Positions 37,641-48,352 of a DNA stretch of 64,000 nucleotides are shown piece after piece. Origin of the DNA: Acerihabitans arboris (GTDB taxonomy: Bacteria > Pseudomonadota > Gammaproteobacteria > Enterobacterales > Enterobacteriaceae); the NCBI RefSeq assembly GCF_010131535.1, contig NZ_WUBS01000012.1:124001-188000 (forward strand). The letters run 5' to 3'. A program made the position numbers and the translations under genes. Below the pieces are notes generated by a model that did not search any database, was not told the DNA's origin, and saw only the letters and a list, made by a program, of their open reading frames with translations. Each line of letters begins with the position of its first letter. The first letter of the stretch is position 1.

Positions 37641-39260
37641 TTACAGTTTCGGTCCCGCTTTAACCAGCGCCTGGCCTGCCGGCGTGTCGGTATATTTATC
37701 AAAGTTGGTGATAAAGCGCTTGGCCAGGTCGTCGGCCTTTTCCTGCCACAGCCTGGGTTCGGCATAGGTCTTGCGCGGGTCGAGGATATGGCTGTCGACG
37801 CCGGCCAGCGTCATCGGCACCGCCAGGTTGAATACCGGCAGCGTGATGGTTTCCGCGTCGTCGATATCGCCGCTCAGGATGGCGTTGATAATGGCGCGGG
37901 TATTCTTGATGGAAATGCGTTTGCCGGTGCCGTTCCAGCCGGTGTTAACCAGATAGGCCTTGGCGCCGGCGGCGTTCATTCGTTTAGCCAGCACCTCGGC
38001 ATACTGGGTCGGGTGCAGCGACAGAAACGCCGCGCCAAAGCAGGCAGAAAAGGTCGGCGTCGGCGCGGTGATGCCGCGTTCGGTGCCGGCGAGCTTGGCG
38101 GTAAACCCGGACAGGAAGTGATACTGCGCCTGTTCAACGGTCAGGCGCGCTACCGGCGGCAGTACCCCGAACGCGTCGGCGGTCAGGAATATCACCCTGG
38201 ACGCATGGCCCGCTTTCGATACCGGTTTGACAATATTGTCGATATGATAGATCGGGTAGGATACCCGGGTATTTTCGGTTTTGCTGCCGTCGTCAAAGTC
38301 GACGCTGCCGTCGGCCCTGACCACCACGTTTTCCAGCAGGGCGTCGCGGCGGATGGCGTGGTAGATTTCCGGCTCGGCTTCCTCGGACAGATGGATGGTC
38401 TTGGCATAGCAGCCACCCTCGAAGTTAAACACCCCGTCGTCGTCCCAACCGTGTTCATCGTCGCCGATAAGCCGGCGCTGCGGATCGGTGGAGAGCGTGG
38501 TTTTCCCGGTGCCCGAGAGACCGAAGAATACGGCCACATCGTCGTCGGCGCCGACGTTGGCCGAACAGTGCATCGAGGCGATGCCCTTCAACGGCAACAG
38601 GTAGTTCATGATCGAGAACATGCCTTTTTTCATTTCGCCGCCGTACCAGGTGCCGCCGATCAGCTGCACCCGCTCCGTCAGGTTAAAGGCGATAAAGTTT
38701 TCCGAGTGCAGCCCCTGTTTTTGCCAGTCCGGATTGGTGCACTTGGCGCCGTTCATCACCACAAAATCGGGTTTGAAGCCCTGCAGTTCTTCGTCGGAAG
38801 GGCGGATAAACATGTTCTTGACGAAGTGCGCTTGCCAAGCCACTTCGGTAATAAAGCGAACTTTTAACCGGCTGTTTTCATTGGCGCCGCAAAAAGCATC
38901 AACGATAAACAGACGTTTTCCCGAAAGCTGGTTACCGACTAATTGCTTAAGCTGGCTCCAGGTTTCCTGGCTGAGCGGATGATTGTCGTTGTTACCTTTA
39001 CCCTGATCGGACCACCAGACGGTATCGCGCGTCACGCCGTCGCGCACCAGATATTTGTCCTTCGGCGAGCGGCCCGTAAAGATACCGGTATCCACGGCCA
39101 CGGCCCCGGAACTGGTGACCGTGCCGCGCTCGAATCCTTGCAGTGAATCCGCGGTCTCTTCCTCGAACAATAATGCAAAGTCCGGGTTGTAAACAACTTC
39201 GCTACAGTTAGTAATGCCATAGCCGACCAGGTCTTGCGTGTTGATACCATGACTTGCCAT
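37641..39260 (-). CDS. pckA: Phosphoenolpyruvate carboxykinase (ATP)
   Basis: PckA converts oxaloacetate and ATP to phosphoenolpyruvate, the first committed step of gluconeogenesis. The 539-residue product has the family signature [20 protein letters not shown], the kinase P-loop GLSGTGKTT, and [19 protein letters not shown]. The start at 39260 has AAGGAG seven bases upstream and gives [16 protein letters not shown], which aligns with E. coli; a longer frame from 39404 adds 48 residues without homology. It is convergent with envZ. Confidence 0.97.
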   Translation of the reverse strand: MASHGINTQDLVGYGITNCSEVVYNPDFALLFEEETADSLQGFERGTVTSSGAVAVDTGIFTGRSPKDKYLVRDGVTRDTVWWSDQGKGNNDNHPLSQETWSQLKQLVGNQLSGKRLFIVDAFCGANENSRLKVRFITEVAWQAHFVKNMFIRPSDEELQGFKPDFVVMNGAKCTNPDWQKQGLHSENFIAFNLTERVQLIGGTWYGGEMKKGMFSIMNYLLPLKGIASMHCSANVGADDDVAVFFGLSGTGKTTLSTDPQRRLIGDDEHGWDDDGVFNFEGGCYAKTIHLSEEAEPEIYHAIRRDALLENVVVRADGSVDFDDGSKTENTRVSYPIYHIDNIVKPVSKAGHASRVIFLTADAFGVLPPVARLTVEQAQYHFLSGFTAKLAGTERGITAPTPTFSACFGAAFLSLHPTQYAEVLAKRMNAAGAKAYLVNTGWNGTGKRISIKNTRAIINAILSGDIDDAETITLPVFNLAVPMTLAGVDSHILDPRKTYAEPRLWQEKADDLAKRFITNFDKYTDTPAGQALVKAGPKL

Positions 39261-39452
39261 AAGACGACTCCTTAGCTTTAAATTATTACCTGTAGCGATT
39301 GTAAGGTTTACCCATGGGTTCACCGAGAGGTGGGTCATGAAATAACCTACGTCAGCAAGTTTTACACCAATATGGGAGCTGACGCATAAATAAAGCTTCA
39401 GCATAGGCTACTATCGGCAAGTATATCTGTCGAGTGCCTGCCGGCGGTTATA

Positions 39453-40331
39453 TCAGTGCAATAGCGTCTCCGGGCCCGCGCGGCCCGCCTTTATCCCCGC
39501 CACGTCCGTGGCCGTGAACACATAATGACTGCCGCAGAAATCACAATGCATATCGATGATTTCATCCTGAACGAGCATCTCGTCAAGCTCATGCCCCGGC
39601 AGCGTCAGCAACGCGTCAGCACAGCGCTGCCGCGAGCAGGTGCAGAGAAACTGCACATCCTGCGGGGGATAAATCGTCACTTCGTCCTGATGGTACAGGC
39701 GATATAACACCTCATCGGCCGGCAGGGTAAACAGCTCTTCCGCCTTGACAGTGGCGGTCAGCTGCGCCAGGTGGTCAAAATCGTCGGTGCTGGCGTCGCG
39801 CGCGGGCAATACCTGGATCAGCATGCCGGCGGCGGCGACCTTGCCGTCAGCTTCCCCGGTGCGGATAAACAGCCGGGTCAGCAACTGCTCCGACTGCAGG
39901 AAGTAGTTTTCCAGGCAGTCGGTGAGATGCTCGCCTTCCAATCCCACCACGCCCTGGTAACGTTCGCCTTCGTCCGGAGTCAGCGTAATGACCAGGTAGC
40001 CGTTGCCGACCATTTGCCTGAGCGTGCTGTTTTCGGCGATGGCGCCGTCTATGCGCGCCACGCCGCGCATGTTCTGCTGGTGGTCGCCGTTAATCACCGC
40101 CAGGCGCAGCGGTCCGTCGCCCTGCAGCTGGACGGTGATCTCGCCGCTGAATTTCAGCGTGGCAGTCAGCAGGCTGGTGGCCACCAGCATTTCGCCGAGC
40201 AGGTTTTTTACGCTCGGCGGGTAATCGTGCCGGCCCAGGACCTGCCGGTAGGTATCATGCAATGAAACCAGTTCACCGCGTACGGCATAGTTTTCAAATA
40301 AATAACGGTGCAGCTGGTCATGAATTGCCAT
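39453..40331 (-). CDS. hslO: Redox-regulated chaperone Hsp33
   Basis: Hsp33 is a holdase that becomes active when its zinc-binding cysteines are oxidised. The zinc-binding switch is intact: [10 protein letters not shown] and later [10 protein letters not shown]. The body matches E. coli HslO ([40 protein letters not shown]-like). Three successive ATG codons occur at 40337, 40334 and 40331; GAGAG directly precedes the first, so the third has correct spacing and gives 292 residues, the E. coli length. It follows hslR by 29 bp in the same operon. Confidence 0.96.
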   Translation of the reverse strand: MAIHDQLHRYLFENYAVRGELVSLHDTYRQVLGRHDYPPSVKNLLGEMLVATSLLTATLKFSGEITVQLQGDGPLRLAVINGDHQQNMRGVARIDGAIAENSTLRQMVGNGYLVITLTPDEGERYQGVVGLEGEHLTDCLENYFLQSEQLLTRLFIRTGEADGKVAAAGMLIQVLPARDASTDDFDHLAQLTATVKAEELFTLPADEVLYRLYHQDEVTIYPPQDVQFLCTCSRQRCADALLTLPGHELDEMLVQDEIIDMHCDFCGSHYVFTATDVAGIKAGRAGPETLLH

Positions 40332-40360
40332 CATCATCTCTCTTGCCGGTGGCGGCGGGC

Positions 40361-40783
40361 TTACTCTCCCGGTTCACCATATTTAAATTTAATCAGGTTG
40401 CGGCGTTCTTTTTTGTCCGGTCGCCGGTCCGGATGGGTCATGTTCTGTGCGTTTATTTTACGCGCGGCGGCCAGCTTTTCGCGTTTGGCCACGCTTTGCG
40501 CCGTTTCCTGGTAAAGCTGTTGCGCTTCGCCGGCGGGCCGGCGCTGTGCCGTTAGCGTCAGCGCCACCACGGTGCGTTCGTCATCGCCCTGGCGCAGCGT
40601 AATCTCCGCGCCGCTCTCCATGACCTTGCCGGGTTTGGTGCGCTGCCCATTGTAGTGGACCTTGCCGCCTTCCACCATTTCCCGGGCAATGGCGCGGGTT
40701 TTGTAGAACCGGGCCGCCCAGAGCCATTTATCGAGTCGGATGGCCTCATCCCGCCCGTCCTGGTCCTTATCCTGGTGTTTCAT
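40361..40783 (-). CDS. hslR: Heat-shock ribosome-associated protein Hsp15
   Basis: Hsp15 is an S4-domain RNA-binding protein that rescues 50S subunits carrying nascent peptidyl-tRNA. The 140-residue product (133 in E. coli) has the S4 fold [20 protein letters not shown] and [14 protein letters not shown], followed by a basic tail. AGGAGG lies before the ATG. It is the first gene of the hslR-hslO pair. In E. coli yrfG precedes it; here no yrfG-like gene is found in the 176 bp before igaA. Confidence 0.95.
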   Translation of the reverse strand: MKHQDKDQDGRDEAIRLDKWLWAARFYKTRAIAREMVEGGKVHYNGQRTKPGKVMESGAEITLRQGDDERTVVALTLTAQRRPAGEAQQLYQETAQSVAKREKLAAARKINAQNMTHPDRRPDKKERRNLIKFKYGEPGE

Positions 40784-40959
40784 GGTGCCTCCTGTGTGCT
40801 GGCAGGGACGGTTTACCCGTTTATCAGCGGGTTTGCCCTGCAGATGCCGCGATACTGTGCCGCCGGTATCAGGATACGTCTTGGTATTATACCAGTCGTT
40901 CGCGGATGACAGGCAAATTCCGTGCGCGGACCGCGTCGGGAATACCGGGACGCGGTGGG

Positions 40960-43095
40960 TTAACTCAGTGATTTTAACGAGACGGTGGGCAGGTTGGGGT
41001 TGAAACAGCTTTCATAATAACGCTGGATATCCTGGGCGCGGTGACGGTTTTTGCCCAGGCGCCGGACCAGCAGGACGGCGTTGGCCGCCGCGATGATAAT
41101 CACCAGGAACAGCAGCACGCTGGTGCCCAGGTAGCGCCAGACGGTGATTGCATCGGGTTCGCTGTGCAGGGAGATATGGCGGGTGCCGTTGGCGTCGACG
41201 CTAAGGCTGGTAATCACCCCCTGAGCCCGGAAAGGGGTATGCAACAGCATGGCGGAGAGGCGCTGCAGCTCGTTCCATTGCGCCAGCCCGGTATAATCAT
41301 ACAAGGAGCTGACCGGTAACGGGTGGTCCACCAGCAATTTACCCTCATCGCTCTGGATCAGGAATCCGCCCGGCGAAGGACTGTTGAGCGCATTAGTGGC
41401 CTCGCGGGTCTCGCTGGTGAAAAACGACGAGGTGGCGGTGGCCACCAGGTTTTGCAGCGTTTCCGCGCTGACCGGGCGCAGCAGGACATTGACGCCTTTC
41501 AAGGCGCCGCTGCGCGCGCGCTTAACCAGCGACGGCCAGTCCTTGGCGTTGGCCAGGTTGATCAGCGCGGTCTTTAACCGCGTACAGGCGCTGTCGTCAT
41601 GGCACAAATCCTGGGTTTTCAACACGATATCGGCAAAGTCATCCAGCAGTATCATGCCTGATTTCTGGATGGCGGTCGCCAGGCCGGGATTGATTTTTGG
41701 GTCGTTATTCAGCTCAGGGTGCAGTTGGGCATTGACGGAATTGAGCAGCGCCACCGCTTTGTCCACCGTGTCGGACTCCGGCAGGGGCAGTGGCTCGGCA
41801 TTGTTCCAATAGATGCTGGAACAATCGAAGGGAATAAAGGGATCCCGGGCGTCCGGGGCCATGGCGGTATTGACATAACACATGCCCGATCCCTGGGCGC
41901 GCAGCGTATCGCCGATGCGCAGCTGGGCGCCCGCCAGCATATTGACATCCACCGCCTGGATATCCTGCGCCCCTTTGAGCCACGCCGTGCTCAGCGTTAG
42001 CGGCAGGCTCAGGGGCACATAGACCAGCAGCAGGCAAAGGACCAGGGCCGAGCCGCACAGCAGCACCAAATTCTTGCCAAAGCGCTGGACCGGGAAATGC
42101 CGCATTTCATCATGGAGGGACAGGTATCTTCCTTGTCGCACCACCTGGCGGTTGACGTAGATATCGACATCGGTCTTTTTGCCCATATCGTGGCCGATAA
42201 AGGGCAACCAATGGGGCGGATAGCTCAGGTCGATAATGCCGAGCGAAATGGCGCTGATGCGGTTTTGGTCCGATTCCCCGAACAGGCCCCAGCGCTTGGG
42301 CGTGCCGCGCAGGCAGTGCACGTCCCGTCGCGCGCCTTCGGACGGCCGGCGGAACAACCGCCAGCCGCCCCAGCCGATAAGCGCCCCGGCGACCGCGATC
42401 AGCCAGGGCACGGTCAATACCGGCGCCAGCAGGCTGACGAACAGCAATAATAACGCCACGCTTAACAGCGCCGCCTCATAGATACCCGTCGGTCGGTTGA
42501 GCGCATATTCCTCGGGGGTTTCCTTGCGGATATTAAGCAATTCGACCTGCTCGGTTTCCTGCTCGCGCATGGACGAATTCGGCACCACCGGCGGTGGACC
42601 GGCGGTGGACGGGGCGGCGGACATGTAATCCAGCAGTGAATGCCCGTTGAGCGAGATGACCAGGGGGATGCCGGCGGTCTTAATCAGCTCGACATGATTG
42701 TCTTCGGCAATATATTGCTCCCAGAGCGGGGGCAGGTGCACTTCGGTGCTGTCGAGGAAATAGCGCCATTTATGCGGTGCGTCGGTGGCCAGTCCGTAAC
42801 GGGTGATGGCGTGGGTTACCGCGTAGATATTCTCGCTCTGGGGGGTTAAAGCCAGCGAATCTGAGAACGGCGAAGGCGGAGACGCCAACGGCGAGCTGTA
42901 TTGCAGGTGTTTATTAAGCTGGAAATAGTGCTCGATGGCCTCGCGCTCGCTGGGGGATAGCTTGCGCGGCAGCGGCTGCAGCAACGGCAGGCGTTTAATC
43001 GACGCCGGGATAGAGCGCCGGCGGTAGGCCCGGTAACCGTAAAACGCGATCGCACAGGTCAACAGTAAGGCCAATACAATTACTATTGTGCTCAT
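40960..43095 (-). CDS. igaA: Inner-membrane regulator of the Rcs phosphorelay IgaA
   Basis: IgaA (YrfF) is an inner-membrane protein that represses the Rcs envelope-stress phosphorelay. The 711 residues match E. coli in length and domain plan: an N-terminal membrane anchor (STIVIVLALLLTCAIAFYGY), a cytoplasmic domain, two close membrane helices near residues 210-245, another near 345, a large periplasmic domain, and a final helix near 650. LNIRKETPEEYALNRPTG and CLRGTPKRWGLFGESDQNRI are diagnostic. The start at 43095 gives MSTIVIV as in E. coli; 57 extra upstream codons are rejected. Confidence 0.95.
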   Translation of the reverse strand: MSTIVIVLALLLTCAIAFYGYRAYRRRSIPASIKRLPLLQPLPRKLSPSEREAIEHYFQLNKHLQYSSPLASPPSPFSDSLALTPQSENIYAVTHAITRYGLATDAPHKWRYFLDSTEVHLPPLWEQYIAEDNHVELIKTAGIPLVISLNGHSLLDYMSAAPSTAGPPPVVPNSSMREQETEQVELLNIRKETPEEYALNRPTGIYEAALLSVALLLLFVSLLAPVLTVPWLIAVAGALIGWGGWRLFRRPSEGARRDVHCLRGTPKRWGLFGESDQNRISAISLGIIDLSYPPHWLPFIGHDMGKKTDVDIYVNRQVVRQGRYLSLHDEMRHFPVQRFGKNLVLLCGSALVLCLLLVYVPLSLPLTLSTAWLKGAQDIQAVDVNMLAGAQLRIGDTLRAQGSGMCYVNTAMAPDARDPFIPFDCSSIYWNNAEPLPLPESDTVDKAVALLNSVNAQLHPELNNDPKINPGLATAIQKSGMILLDDFADIVLKTQDLCHDDSACTRLKTALINLANAKDWPSLVKRARSGALKGVNVLLRPVSAETLQNLVATATSSFFTSETREATNALNSPSPGGFLIQSDEGKLLVDHPLPVSSLYDYTGLAQWNELQRLSAMLLHTPFRAQGVITSLSVDANGTRHISLHSEPDAITVWRYLGTSVLLFLVIIIAAANAVLLVRRLGKNRHRAQDIQRYYESCFNPNLPTVSLKSLS

Positions 43096-43567
43096 GCCAT
43101 CCCCATCGATACACGAAAAAGTTACGACACATCGAGAATATGATACGCACCCGGCAAGCGGCGCGGCGCTCGTCATAGAGAAACGAAGCATTCGATTGTT
43201 TGGCTGATAGGCCGCGCGAAAAAAAACGAGACAACTATCAATGCTAAAGACAGGGTAGCAATGCATCCTTTATCAACATATCGGTATTTTCCTATTTTAA
43301 TCCGAATTCTTTTCTTTTACTTGCCATGCTATAACTATTTGCATCCGTTCAGTCCGGCCAATCATTCAACCCGGCCTTCAGTCAACACCGTATGGCGCGC
43401 TGGCAGATTCGCATTTATACACCCGGTAAGCAAGCCCGAAAGTGACGCCGGCTGCACGCACCGACGGCGTTGCGGGGGGATGCGAATCAACATGGGCGCC
43501 CTGATCCTGTTGTTTGTGCGCATAGGCGGTTATGCTGTTATATGCATTTTGTCAGCCCGGGACCATT
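43096..43567. other. igaA-nudE intergenic region, no confirmed gene
   Basis: This 472-bp gap separates divergent igaA and nudE and must contain both promoters. An AT-rich tract at 43240-43330 is the likeliest promoter location. A 104-codon frame at 43261-43575 is open but has no family resemblance, no good ribosome-binding site and runs into nudE; I do not call it a gene. Confidence 0.4.
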
Positions 43568-44119
43568 ATGGATAAGCATCTGCAAAAACCAAAAATACAT
43601 AAAGTTGAAACCGTCGCGCGCTCCCGATTGTTTAACGTTGAATCCGTCGACCTGGAATTTAGCAATGGGGCGCGGCGGATTTATGAAAGAATGCAGCCTT
43701 CGGATCGGGAGGCGGTGATGATAGTGCCGATCATCGACGATCATCTGGTGTTGATCCGGGAGTATGCGGTAGGTATCGAGGATTATGAGCTGGGGTTCCC
43801 CAAAGGGTTGATCGACCCCGGTGAAGAGGTGCTGGAGGCGGCGAATCGGGAACTGATGGAAGAGGTGGGTTTTGGCGCGCGGCGGATGGATATTTTAACC
43901 AAGCTGACCATGGCGCCGTCGTATTTCTCCAGCAAAATGAATATCGTGGTGGCGCGGGATTTGTATGCGCAGCGGCGCGAGGGCGACGAGCCCGAGCCGT
44001 TGCCGCAGGTGCGCTGGCCGATCGACCGCATGATGGATTTGCTTAACGAGCCTGATTTTCGCGAGGCGCGCAACGTCAGCGCGCTGTTTTTGGCGCATGC
44101 GTGGCTGGTGCGCAAGTAA
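43568..44119 (+). CDS. nudE: ADP compounds hydrolase NudE (Nudix)
   Basis: NudE hydrolyses ADP-ribose, Ap3A and NADH-type substrates. The 183-residue product carries a complete Nudix box: GFPKGLIDPGEEVLEAANRE followed by LMEEVGFG, with the metal-binding glutamates. The N-terminus KPKIHKVETVARSRLFNVES matches E. coli NudE. The start at 43568 has GGGA upstream; an earlier frame start at 43532 is not supported. It is divergent from igaA and convergent with mrcA, as in E. coli. Confidence 0.95.
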   Translation: MDKHLQKPKIHKVETVARSRLFNVESVDLEFSNGARRIYERMQPSDREAVMIVPIIDDHLVLIREYAVGIEDYELGFPKGLIDPGEEVLEAANRELMEEVGFGARRMDILTKLTMAPSYFSSKMNIVVARDLYAQRREGDEPEPLPQVRWPIDRMMDLLNEPDFREARNVSALFLAHAWLVRK

Positions 44120-44149
44120 AATACAACACCGGCGTTGGCGGGCCTTGCG

Positions 44150-44240
44150 GCGTCCGGTCGGGCGGTAAATCCATGCCCGCTTCGACCCTATTGGCACGCT
44201 CTCCCATCACATGTCTGGGTGAGCCCGGAGTTAGGGGGCC
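44150..44240 (+). repeat. Intergenic two-hairpin repeat, copy C
   Basis: Hairpin one is CGGGC/GCCCG (44159-44179); the shared block CGCTTCGACCCTATTGGCAC then GCTCTCCC (44178-44205) follows; hairpin two is a decayed CTGGG/CCCGG (44214-44229). It fills the gap between convergent nudE and mrcA and may serve as their terminator. Confidence 0.55.
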
Positions 44241-44261
44241 CGGCGTGCCATGGGTCGCTAA

Positions 44262-46820
44262 TCAGAAGAGTTCGTGAGATTCGCCGTTATCCATCATGGT
44301 AGTGCCCACTTCATGCACGACCCGGTCTTTCGGCTGTGTGCCATCAATAAAAAATTCCTCTCGGCTGTTGCCGCCGCCGTCGGAGAGCTTGCCGCTGCTC
44401 TTGTCGATGCTGACGGTAACGATGCCCGGCGGAGGCGCGATTTTTTCCTCCGGTATCCCTTCCAGCGCCACCTTCATATAGTCATCCCAGGCCGGCTGGG
44501 CGCTTTTGGCGCCGCCTTCGCCGCCGGAAATCTGATCGCTGATGGCGCCGGACGCCGTGGCGCGGCCCAGGTTGCGGCGATGATCGTCAAAGCCAATCCA
44601 TACCGTGGTAACGGTTTGCGGGCCGTAACCAGAGAACCAGGCGTCCTTGGAATCGTTGGTGGTACCGGTCTTGCCGCCGATGTCATGACGCTTCAAATCC
44701 TTGCCGGCACGCCAGCCGGTGCCCATCCAGCCCGGTTCGCCAAAGATATTGCTGTTGAGCGCATCGTGGATCAGGAACGCCAGCGGCGTGCTGATAACGT
44801 GCGGCGCATACAGTTGGCTGCCGTCCGCCGCCGCCTGGGCCGGAGAAACGGTTTCCAGGCGCGGCATCGGCACGGCCGGGGCATTATCGGGCTGGCGCGA
44901 GACGGCGACGTTTTCCATGCTGTCGTCGGACAAGACGGCGGATTTATTGGTGTCGCCGTAAATTACCGGCAGGTCGCAGGTATCGCAGACCACCTTCGGC
45001 TTGGCTTCAAACAGGGTATGGCCCGTTTCGTCCTGGATTTTGGTAATCAGGTACGGATCGACCAGGTAACCGCCATTGGACAACACCGAGTAGCCCCGCA
45101 CCATCTGCAGCGGCGTAAACGCCGCCGAGCCCAGCGCCAGGGATTCGGTATGCACGATATTCTGCGCCGGGAAACCAAAGCGCAGCAGGTATTCGGCGGC
45201 GTAATCGACGCCCATGGCGCGCATGGCGCGCACCATCATCACGTTTTTCGATTGTCCCAGCCCCTGGCGCAGGCGAATCGGGCCGTCATAGGTCGGCGGC
45301 GAGTTCTTCGGCCGCCAGTCGGAACCGGCGCCGGCATCCCAGCGGGAAATCGGTACGTCGTTGAGGATGGTAGCCAGCGTCAGCCCTTTATCCATGGCGG
45401 CGGTATACAGGAAGGGCTTGATATTCGACCCGACCTGGCGCAACGATTGGGTCACGCGGTTGAATTTGCTTTGATTAAAATCGAACCCGCCCACCAGCGC
45501 CTTGACCGATCCGTCCTGCGGATTGATCGACACCAGCGCTGAATTGACGTCGGGCACCTGCGCCAGCCACCAGATATCGCCGACCTTGCGCACCCAGATT
45601 TGCTGGCCGGGCTGGACGACGTCGGAGACCTTGCGCGGCAATGGGCCTTGCAGCGTATCGGTTTTAAATAACCGCGCCCAGCGCACGCCGGCCATCGGCA
45701 GGGCGATAGTGCTGCCGTCCGCCATTACGGCGGTTGCCTGTTCGGCGTCGGACTGCGTCGCTACCGCCGGGAACAACGGGCCGTAGACCGGCAGCGTTTT
45801 CAGGGTATCGACGATATGTTTCTGGTCCCAGGCCATTTCACCCACCTTCCACAACACGTTGCTCGGGCCGCGATAGCCATGGCGGATATCGTAGTCGATC
45901 ACGTTGTTGCGCACGGCGTCCTGCGCCGCCAGCTGGAGCTTTTTAGTGATGGTGGTATAGACCTTGTAACCGTCGGTGTAGGCGTTTTCCCCATAGCGTT
46001 TCATCATGTCCTGACGCACCATTTCAGAGACATAAGGCGCCGAGAAGGCGATTTGCGGCGCGTGGTAGTTGGCCACCAGTTCAGTGTCGCGGGCCTGTTC
46101 GAACTGTTCGCGGGTGATGAAATTCTCATCCAGCATGCGCGACAGGACAAAATTACGCCGCGCCAGCGCCCGCTCGTGGGAATAGAGCGGGTTAAACGTC
46201 GAGGGGGCTTTCGGCAGGCCGGCAATCACCGCCATTTCGCTCAGGGTCAGCCGATCGACGTTTTTACCGAAGTAGACCTGCGCGGCCGCGCCGACGCCAT
46301 AGGCGCGGTAACCGAGATAAATCTTGTTGAGATACAGCTCGATAATTTCATCTTTGGTCAGCATCTGTTCGATGCGGATCGCCAGGAAGGCCTCTTTGAT
46401 TTTGCGGATCAATGTGCGTTCCGGGCTGAGGAAGAAGTTGCGCGCCAACTGCTGCGTAATGGTGCTGGCGCCCTGGGACGCATGGCCGGACATCAGCGCA
46501 ATGGAGGCCGCGCGCATGATGCCCACCGGGTCAACCCCATGGTGCTCATAGAACCGGCTGTCTTCCGTGGCCACGAAGGCGTGGACCAGCTCCGGCGGTA
46601 TTTGATCAAGCTTCAGGGGAATACGGCGTTTTTCCCCGAATTGCGCTATCAGCTCGCCGTCCGCGCTATAGACCTGCATCGGGGTCTGTAGCCGTATGTC
46701 TTTCAGGGTGGCGACGTCAGGCAACTGCGGCTCGATGTATTTGTACATGCCAAATATCGAGGCGGCTCCCAACAGGATGCAACACACTGCAAAGATTAGA
46801 AAATATTTTACGAACTTCAC
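44262..46820 (-). CDS. mrcA: Penicillin-binding protein 1A
   Basis: PBP1A is a bifunctional peptidoglycan glycosyltransferase and transpeptidase anchored in the inner membrane. The 852-residue product (850 in E. coli) has an N-terminal anchor (YFLIFAVCCILLGAASIFG), glycosyltransferase motifs ATEDSRFYEHHGVDPVG and GASTITQQLARNFFLSPERT, and the penicillin-binding motifs SNIK (active serine), SKN and KTGTT. The start codon is GTG, giving MKFVKYFL as in E. coli. It is divergent from hofM. Confidence 0.97.
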   Translation of the reverse strand: MKFVKYFLIFAVCCILLGAASIFGMYKYIEPQLPDVATLKDIRLQTPMQVYSADGELIAQFGEKRRIPLKLDQIPPELVHAFVATEDSRFYEHHGVDPVGIMRAASIALMSGHASQGASTITQQLARNFFLSPERTLIRKIKEAFLAIRIEQMLTKDEIIELYLNKIYLGYRAYGVGAAAQVYFGKNVDRLTLSEMAVIAGLPKAPSTFNPLYSHERALARRNFVLSRMLDENFITREQFEQARDTELVANYHAPQIAFSAPYVSEMVRQDMMKRYGENAYTDGYKVYTTITKKLQLAAQDAVRNNVIDYDIRHGYRGPSNVLWKVGEMAWDQKHIVDTLKTLPVYGPLFPAVATQSDAEQATAVMADGSTIALPMAGVRWARLFKTDTLQGPLPRKVSDVVQPGQQIWVRKVGDIWWLAQVPDVNSALVSINPQDGSVKALVGGFDFNQSKFNRVTQSLRQVGSNIKPFLYTAAMDKGLTLATILNDVPISRWDAGAGSDWRPKNSPPTYDGPIRLRQGLGQSKNVMMVRAMRAMGVDYAAEYLLRFGFPAQNIVHTESLALGSAAFTPLQMVRGYSVLSNGGYLVDPYLITKIQDETGHTLFEAKPKVVCDTCDLPVIYGDTNKSAVLSDDSMENVAVSRQPDNAPAVPMPRLETVSPAQAAADGSQLYAPHVISTPLAFLIHDALNSNIFGEPGWMGTGWRAGKDLKRHDIGGKTGTTNDSKDAWFSGYGPQTVTTVWIGFDDHRRNLGRATASGAISDQISGGEGGAKSAQPAWDDYMKVALEGIPEEKIAPPPGIVTVSIDKSSGKLSDGGGNSREEFFIDGTQPKDRVVHEVGTTMMDNGESHELF

Positions 46821-46949
46821 CTGAGATTTCCCATTTCATGTCATTTGGGCAGTTTATAAACAACCGCGCGCTAGTATAAAGGTAAGCCAGCGCGTTGGAT
46901 ACGTACTTTTAATGACGGACGATAACGGATGAGAGGGAGCTCGGCAACC

Positions 46950-47798
46950 ATGGGATTTTGCACCTGGCAGGTCGGTTTGGCGTTTGAAAACGGTACCGCG
47001 CGCGCACTGGCGGTGCAGCGTCGGCGGCAGGGCTGGCAGCTTCGCCAGTGGTGGCAGCAAAACCTGCCGGAAGCGGCGCGGGACGGCGTCGGGGGTTCGC
47101 CTCCGGCCGGGCTGGAGCGGCAATTGTCGGCGTGGCGCAGGCAACTGCCCGGACGCATTTCGTTACGAGTTTGTCTGCCGGCGGCGGAGTTGATGCACCG
47201 GCGCATGGCGGCGCCGGACAACCGGCTGAGCGAGCCGGAACGCGAGTGGTATATCGCCGCGCACGCCCGTCGTCATTTCCCCATCGGCCATGAAAAACTG
47301 CTGCTCGATTATCGGCGCGATCCGCAGGCGCCCGATACCCTGCTGGTGACCGCCGCCCGGCAGGCGGCCGTGGAGCAATGGCTAAACTGCCTGGAACGCG
47401 CCGGGCTGGTTCCCGACGTGCTGGATATTGCTCCCTGCGCCCTGCGCTGCATGGCCGGCGCCGCGGGGCTGGCGCCGGACCGGCTGCTGGTCCACGCTTC
47501 GCGGGCGGGGTGGCAATGGGCCTCGCCGCTGGCGCACCCCCTGGAGTTCGGTTTTATCACCGTCTGCGAGGCCCCGTCCCTGCCGGCGGCCCGCAGTTTG
47601 ATTGACCAGCGCTACCGTCGCGGCCATGGCGCGGGCGAACCGGTCTATTTAAGCAGCGACATCCTGCGCGCGCCGCAGGCGGACGCCCTGCCATGGTCGC
47701 CTTTTAGCGCCCTGTGGCAGGCGCATCCCCCCATGCCGGCGTGGCCGGCGGCGTTTACCATCGCGGGCGGGCTGGCCGTGCGCCCCGGGGATGCATAA
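46950..47798 (+). CDS. hofM: PilM-like DNA-utilisation/pilus assembly protein HofM
   Basis: HofM is the enterobacterial PilM-like ATPase-fold protein of a type IV pilus-like system linked to use of DNA as nutrient. The 282-residue product is divergent in sequence, but MGFCTWQVGLAFENG aligns with the E. coli start MAFKIWQIGL, which selects 46950 over an ATG at 46929. Position right after divergent mrcA and before hofN confirms it. The stop overlaps the hofN start (TAATG). Composition is very GC- and Arg-rich. Confidence 0.82.
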   Translation: MGFCTWQVGLAFENGTARALAVQRRRQGWQLRQWWQQNLPEAARDGVGGSPPAGLERQLSAWRRQLPGRISLRVCLPAAELMHRRMAAPDNRLSEPEREWYIAAHARRHFPIGHEKLLLDYRRDPQAPDTLLVTAARQAAVEQWLNCLERAGLVPDVLDIAPCALRCMAGAAGLAPDRLLVHASRAGWQWASPLAHPLEFGFITVCEAPSLPAARSLIDQRYRRGHGAGEPVYLSSDILRAPQADALPWSPFSALWQAHPPMPAWPAAFTIAGGLAVRPGDA

Positions 47799-48352
47799 TG
47801 TGCCAGGTCAACCTGCTGCCGTGGCGGCGGCAACGCCGGCGGCGGCGCGCAAGGGTATTGATGCTGGTGCTGGCGGCGGAGCTGCTGCTGGCCTCGGGCC
47901 TGATGGGCCTGCAGGCGCTGCGCTGGCGCAAAGAACAGCCCGGGCTTGGCGTCCGGCTGGCGCAGTGGCAACAGCGGGAAACGCGGGCGCATGAGCTGCG
48001 GCTGCGGCTGACGCAACGCATCGAATGGCATCAACGGCTGGAGCGAACGCTGCGGCTCCAGCGCCAGGCTAAAGCCCACAACCAGCGTTACCAGCGGTTG
48101 TTCGATGAATTGCCGGGCCTGTTGCCGCCGGGCCTGTGGTTAACCGCGCTGCGGCAGCGGGACGGGCGGTTAAGCGTAAGCGGCTGCAGCGAACGCTATG
48201 ATGACATCGGCACGGTAAACAGCCAGCTCTCGCGGCATGCCTGGAGCGCCCCCGGACGATGGCGGGAGATTAGCCAGCGGGAACAGGGTCGTTTCAGTTT
48301 TGACTGGCAAACGGCGTGGCCTGGCGGGGTGACGGACGATGCCGCGCGCTGA
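47798..48352 (+). CDS. hofN: PilN-like pilus assembly protein HofN
   Basis: The 184-residue product has the PilN plan: a short cytoplasmic N-terminus with NLLPWRRQRRRRR (E. coli NFLPWRQQRR), one transmembrane helix (VLMLVLAAELLLASGLMGLQ) and a coiled-coil then ferredoxin-like periplasmic domain. It is translationally coupled to hofM by TAATG and overlaps hofO by 14 bases. PilN links PilM to PilO in type IV pilus machines; here the genes are probably part of a reduced uptake apparatus. Confidence 0.82.
   Translation: MCQVNLLPWRRQRRRRRARVLMLVLAAELLLASGLMGLQALRWRKEQPGLGVRLAQWQQRETRAHELRLRLTQRIEWHQRLERTLRLQRQAKAHNQRYQRLFDELPGLLPPGLWLTALRQRDGRLSVSGCSERYDDIGTVNSQLSRHAWSAPGRWREISQREQGRFSFDWQTAWPGGVTDDAAR

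Noticed and set aside
43261-43575. 104-codon frame between igaA and nudE
   Set aside because: No homology recognised, weak ribosome-binding site, and it overlaps the nudE start.
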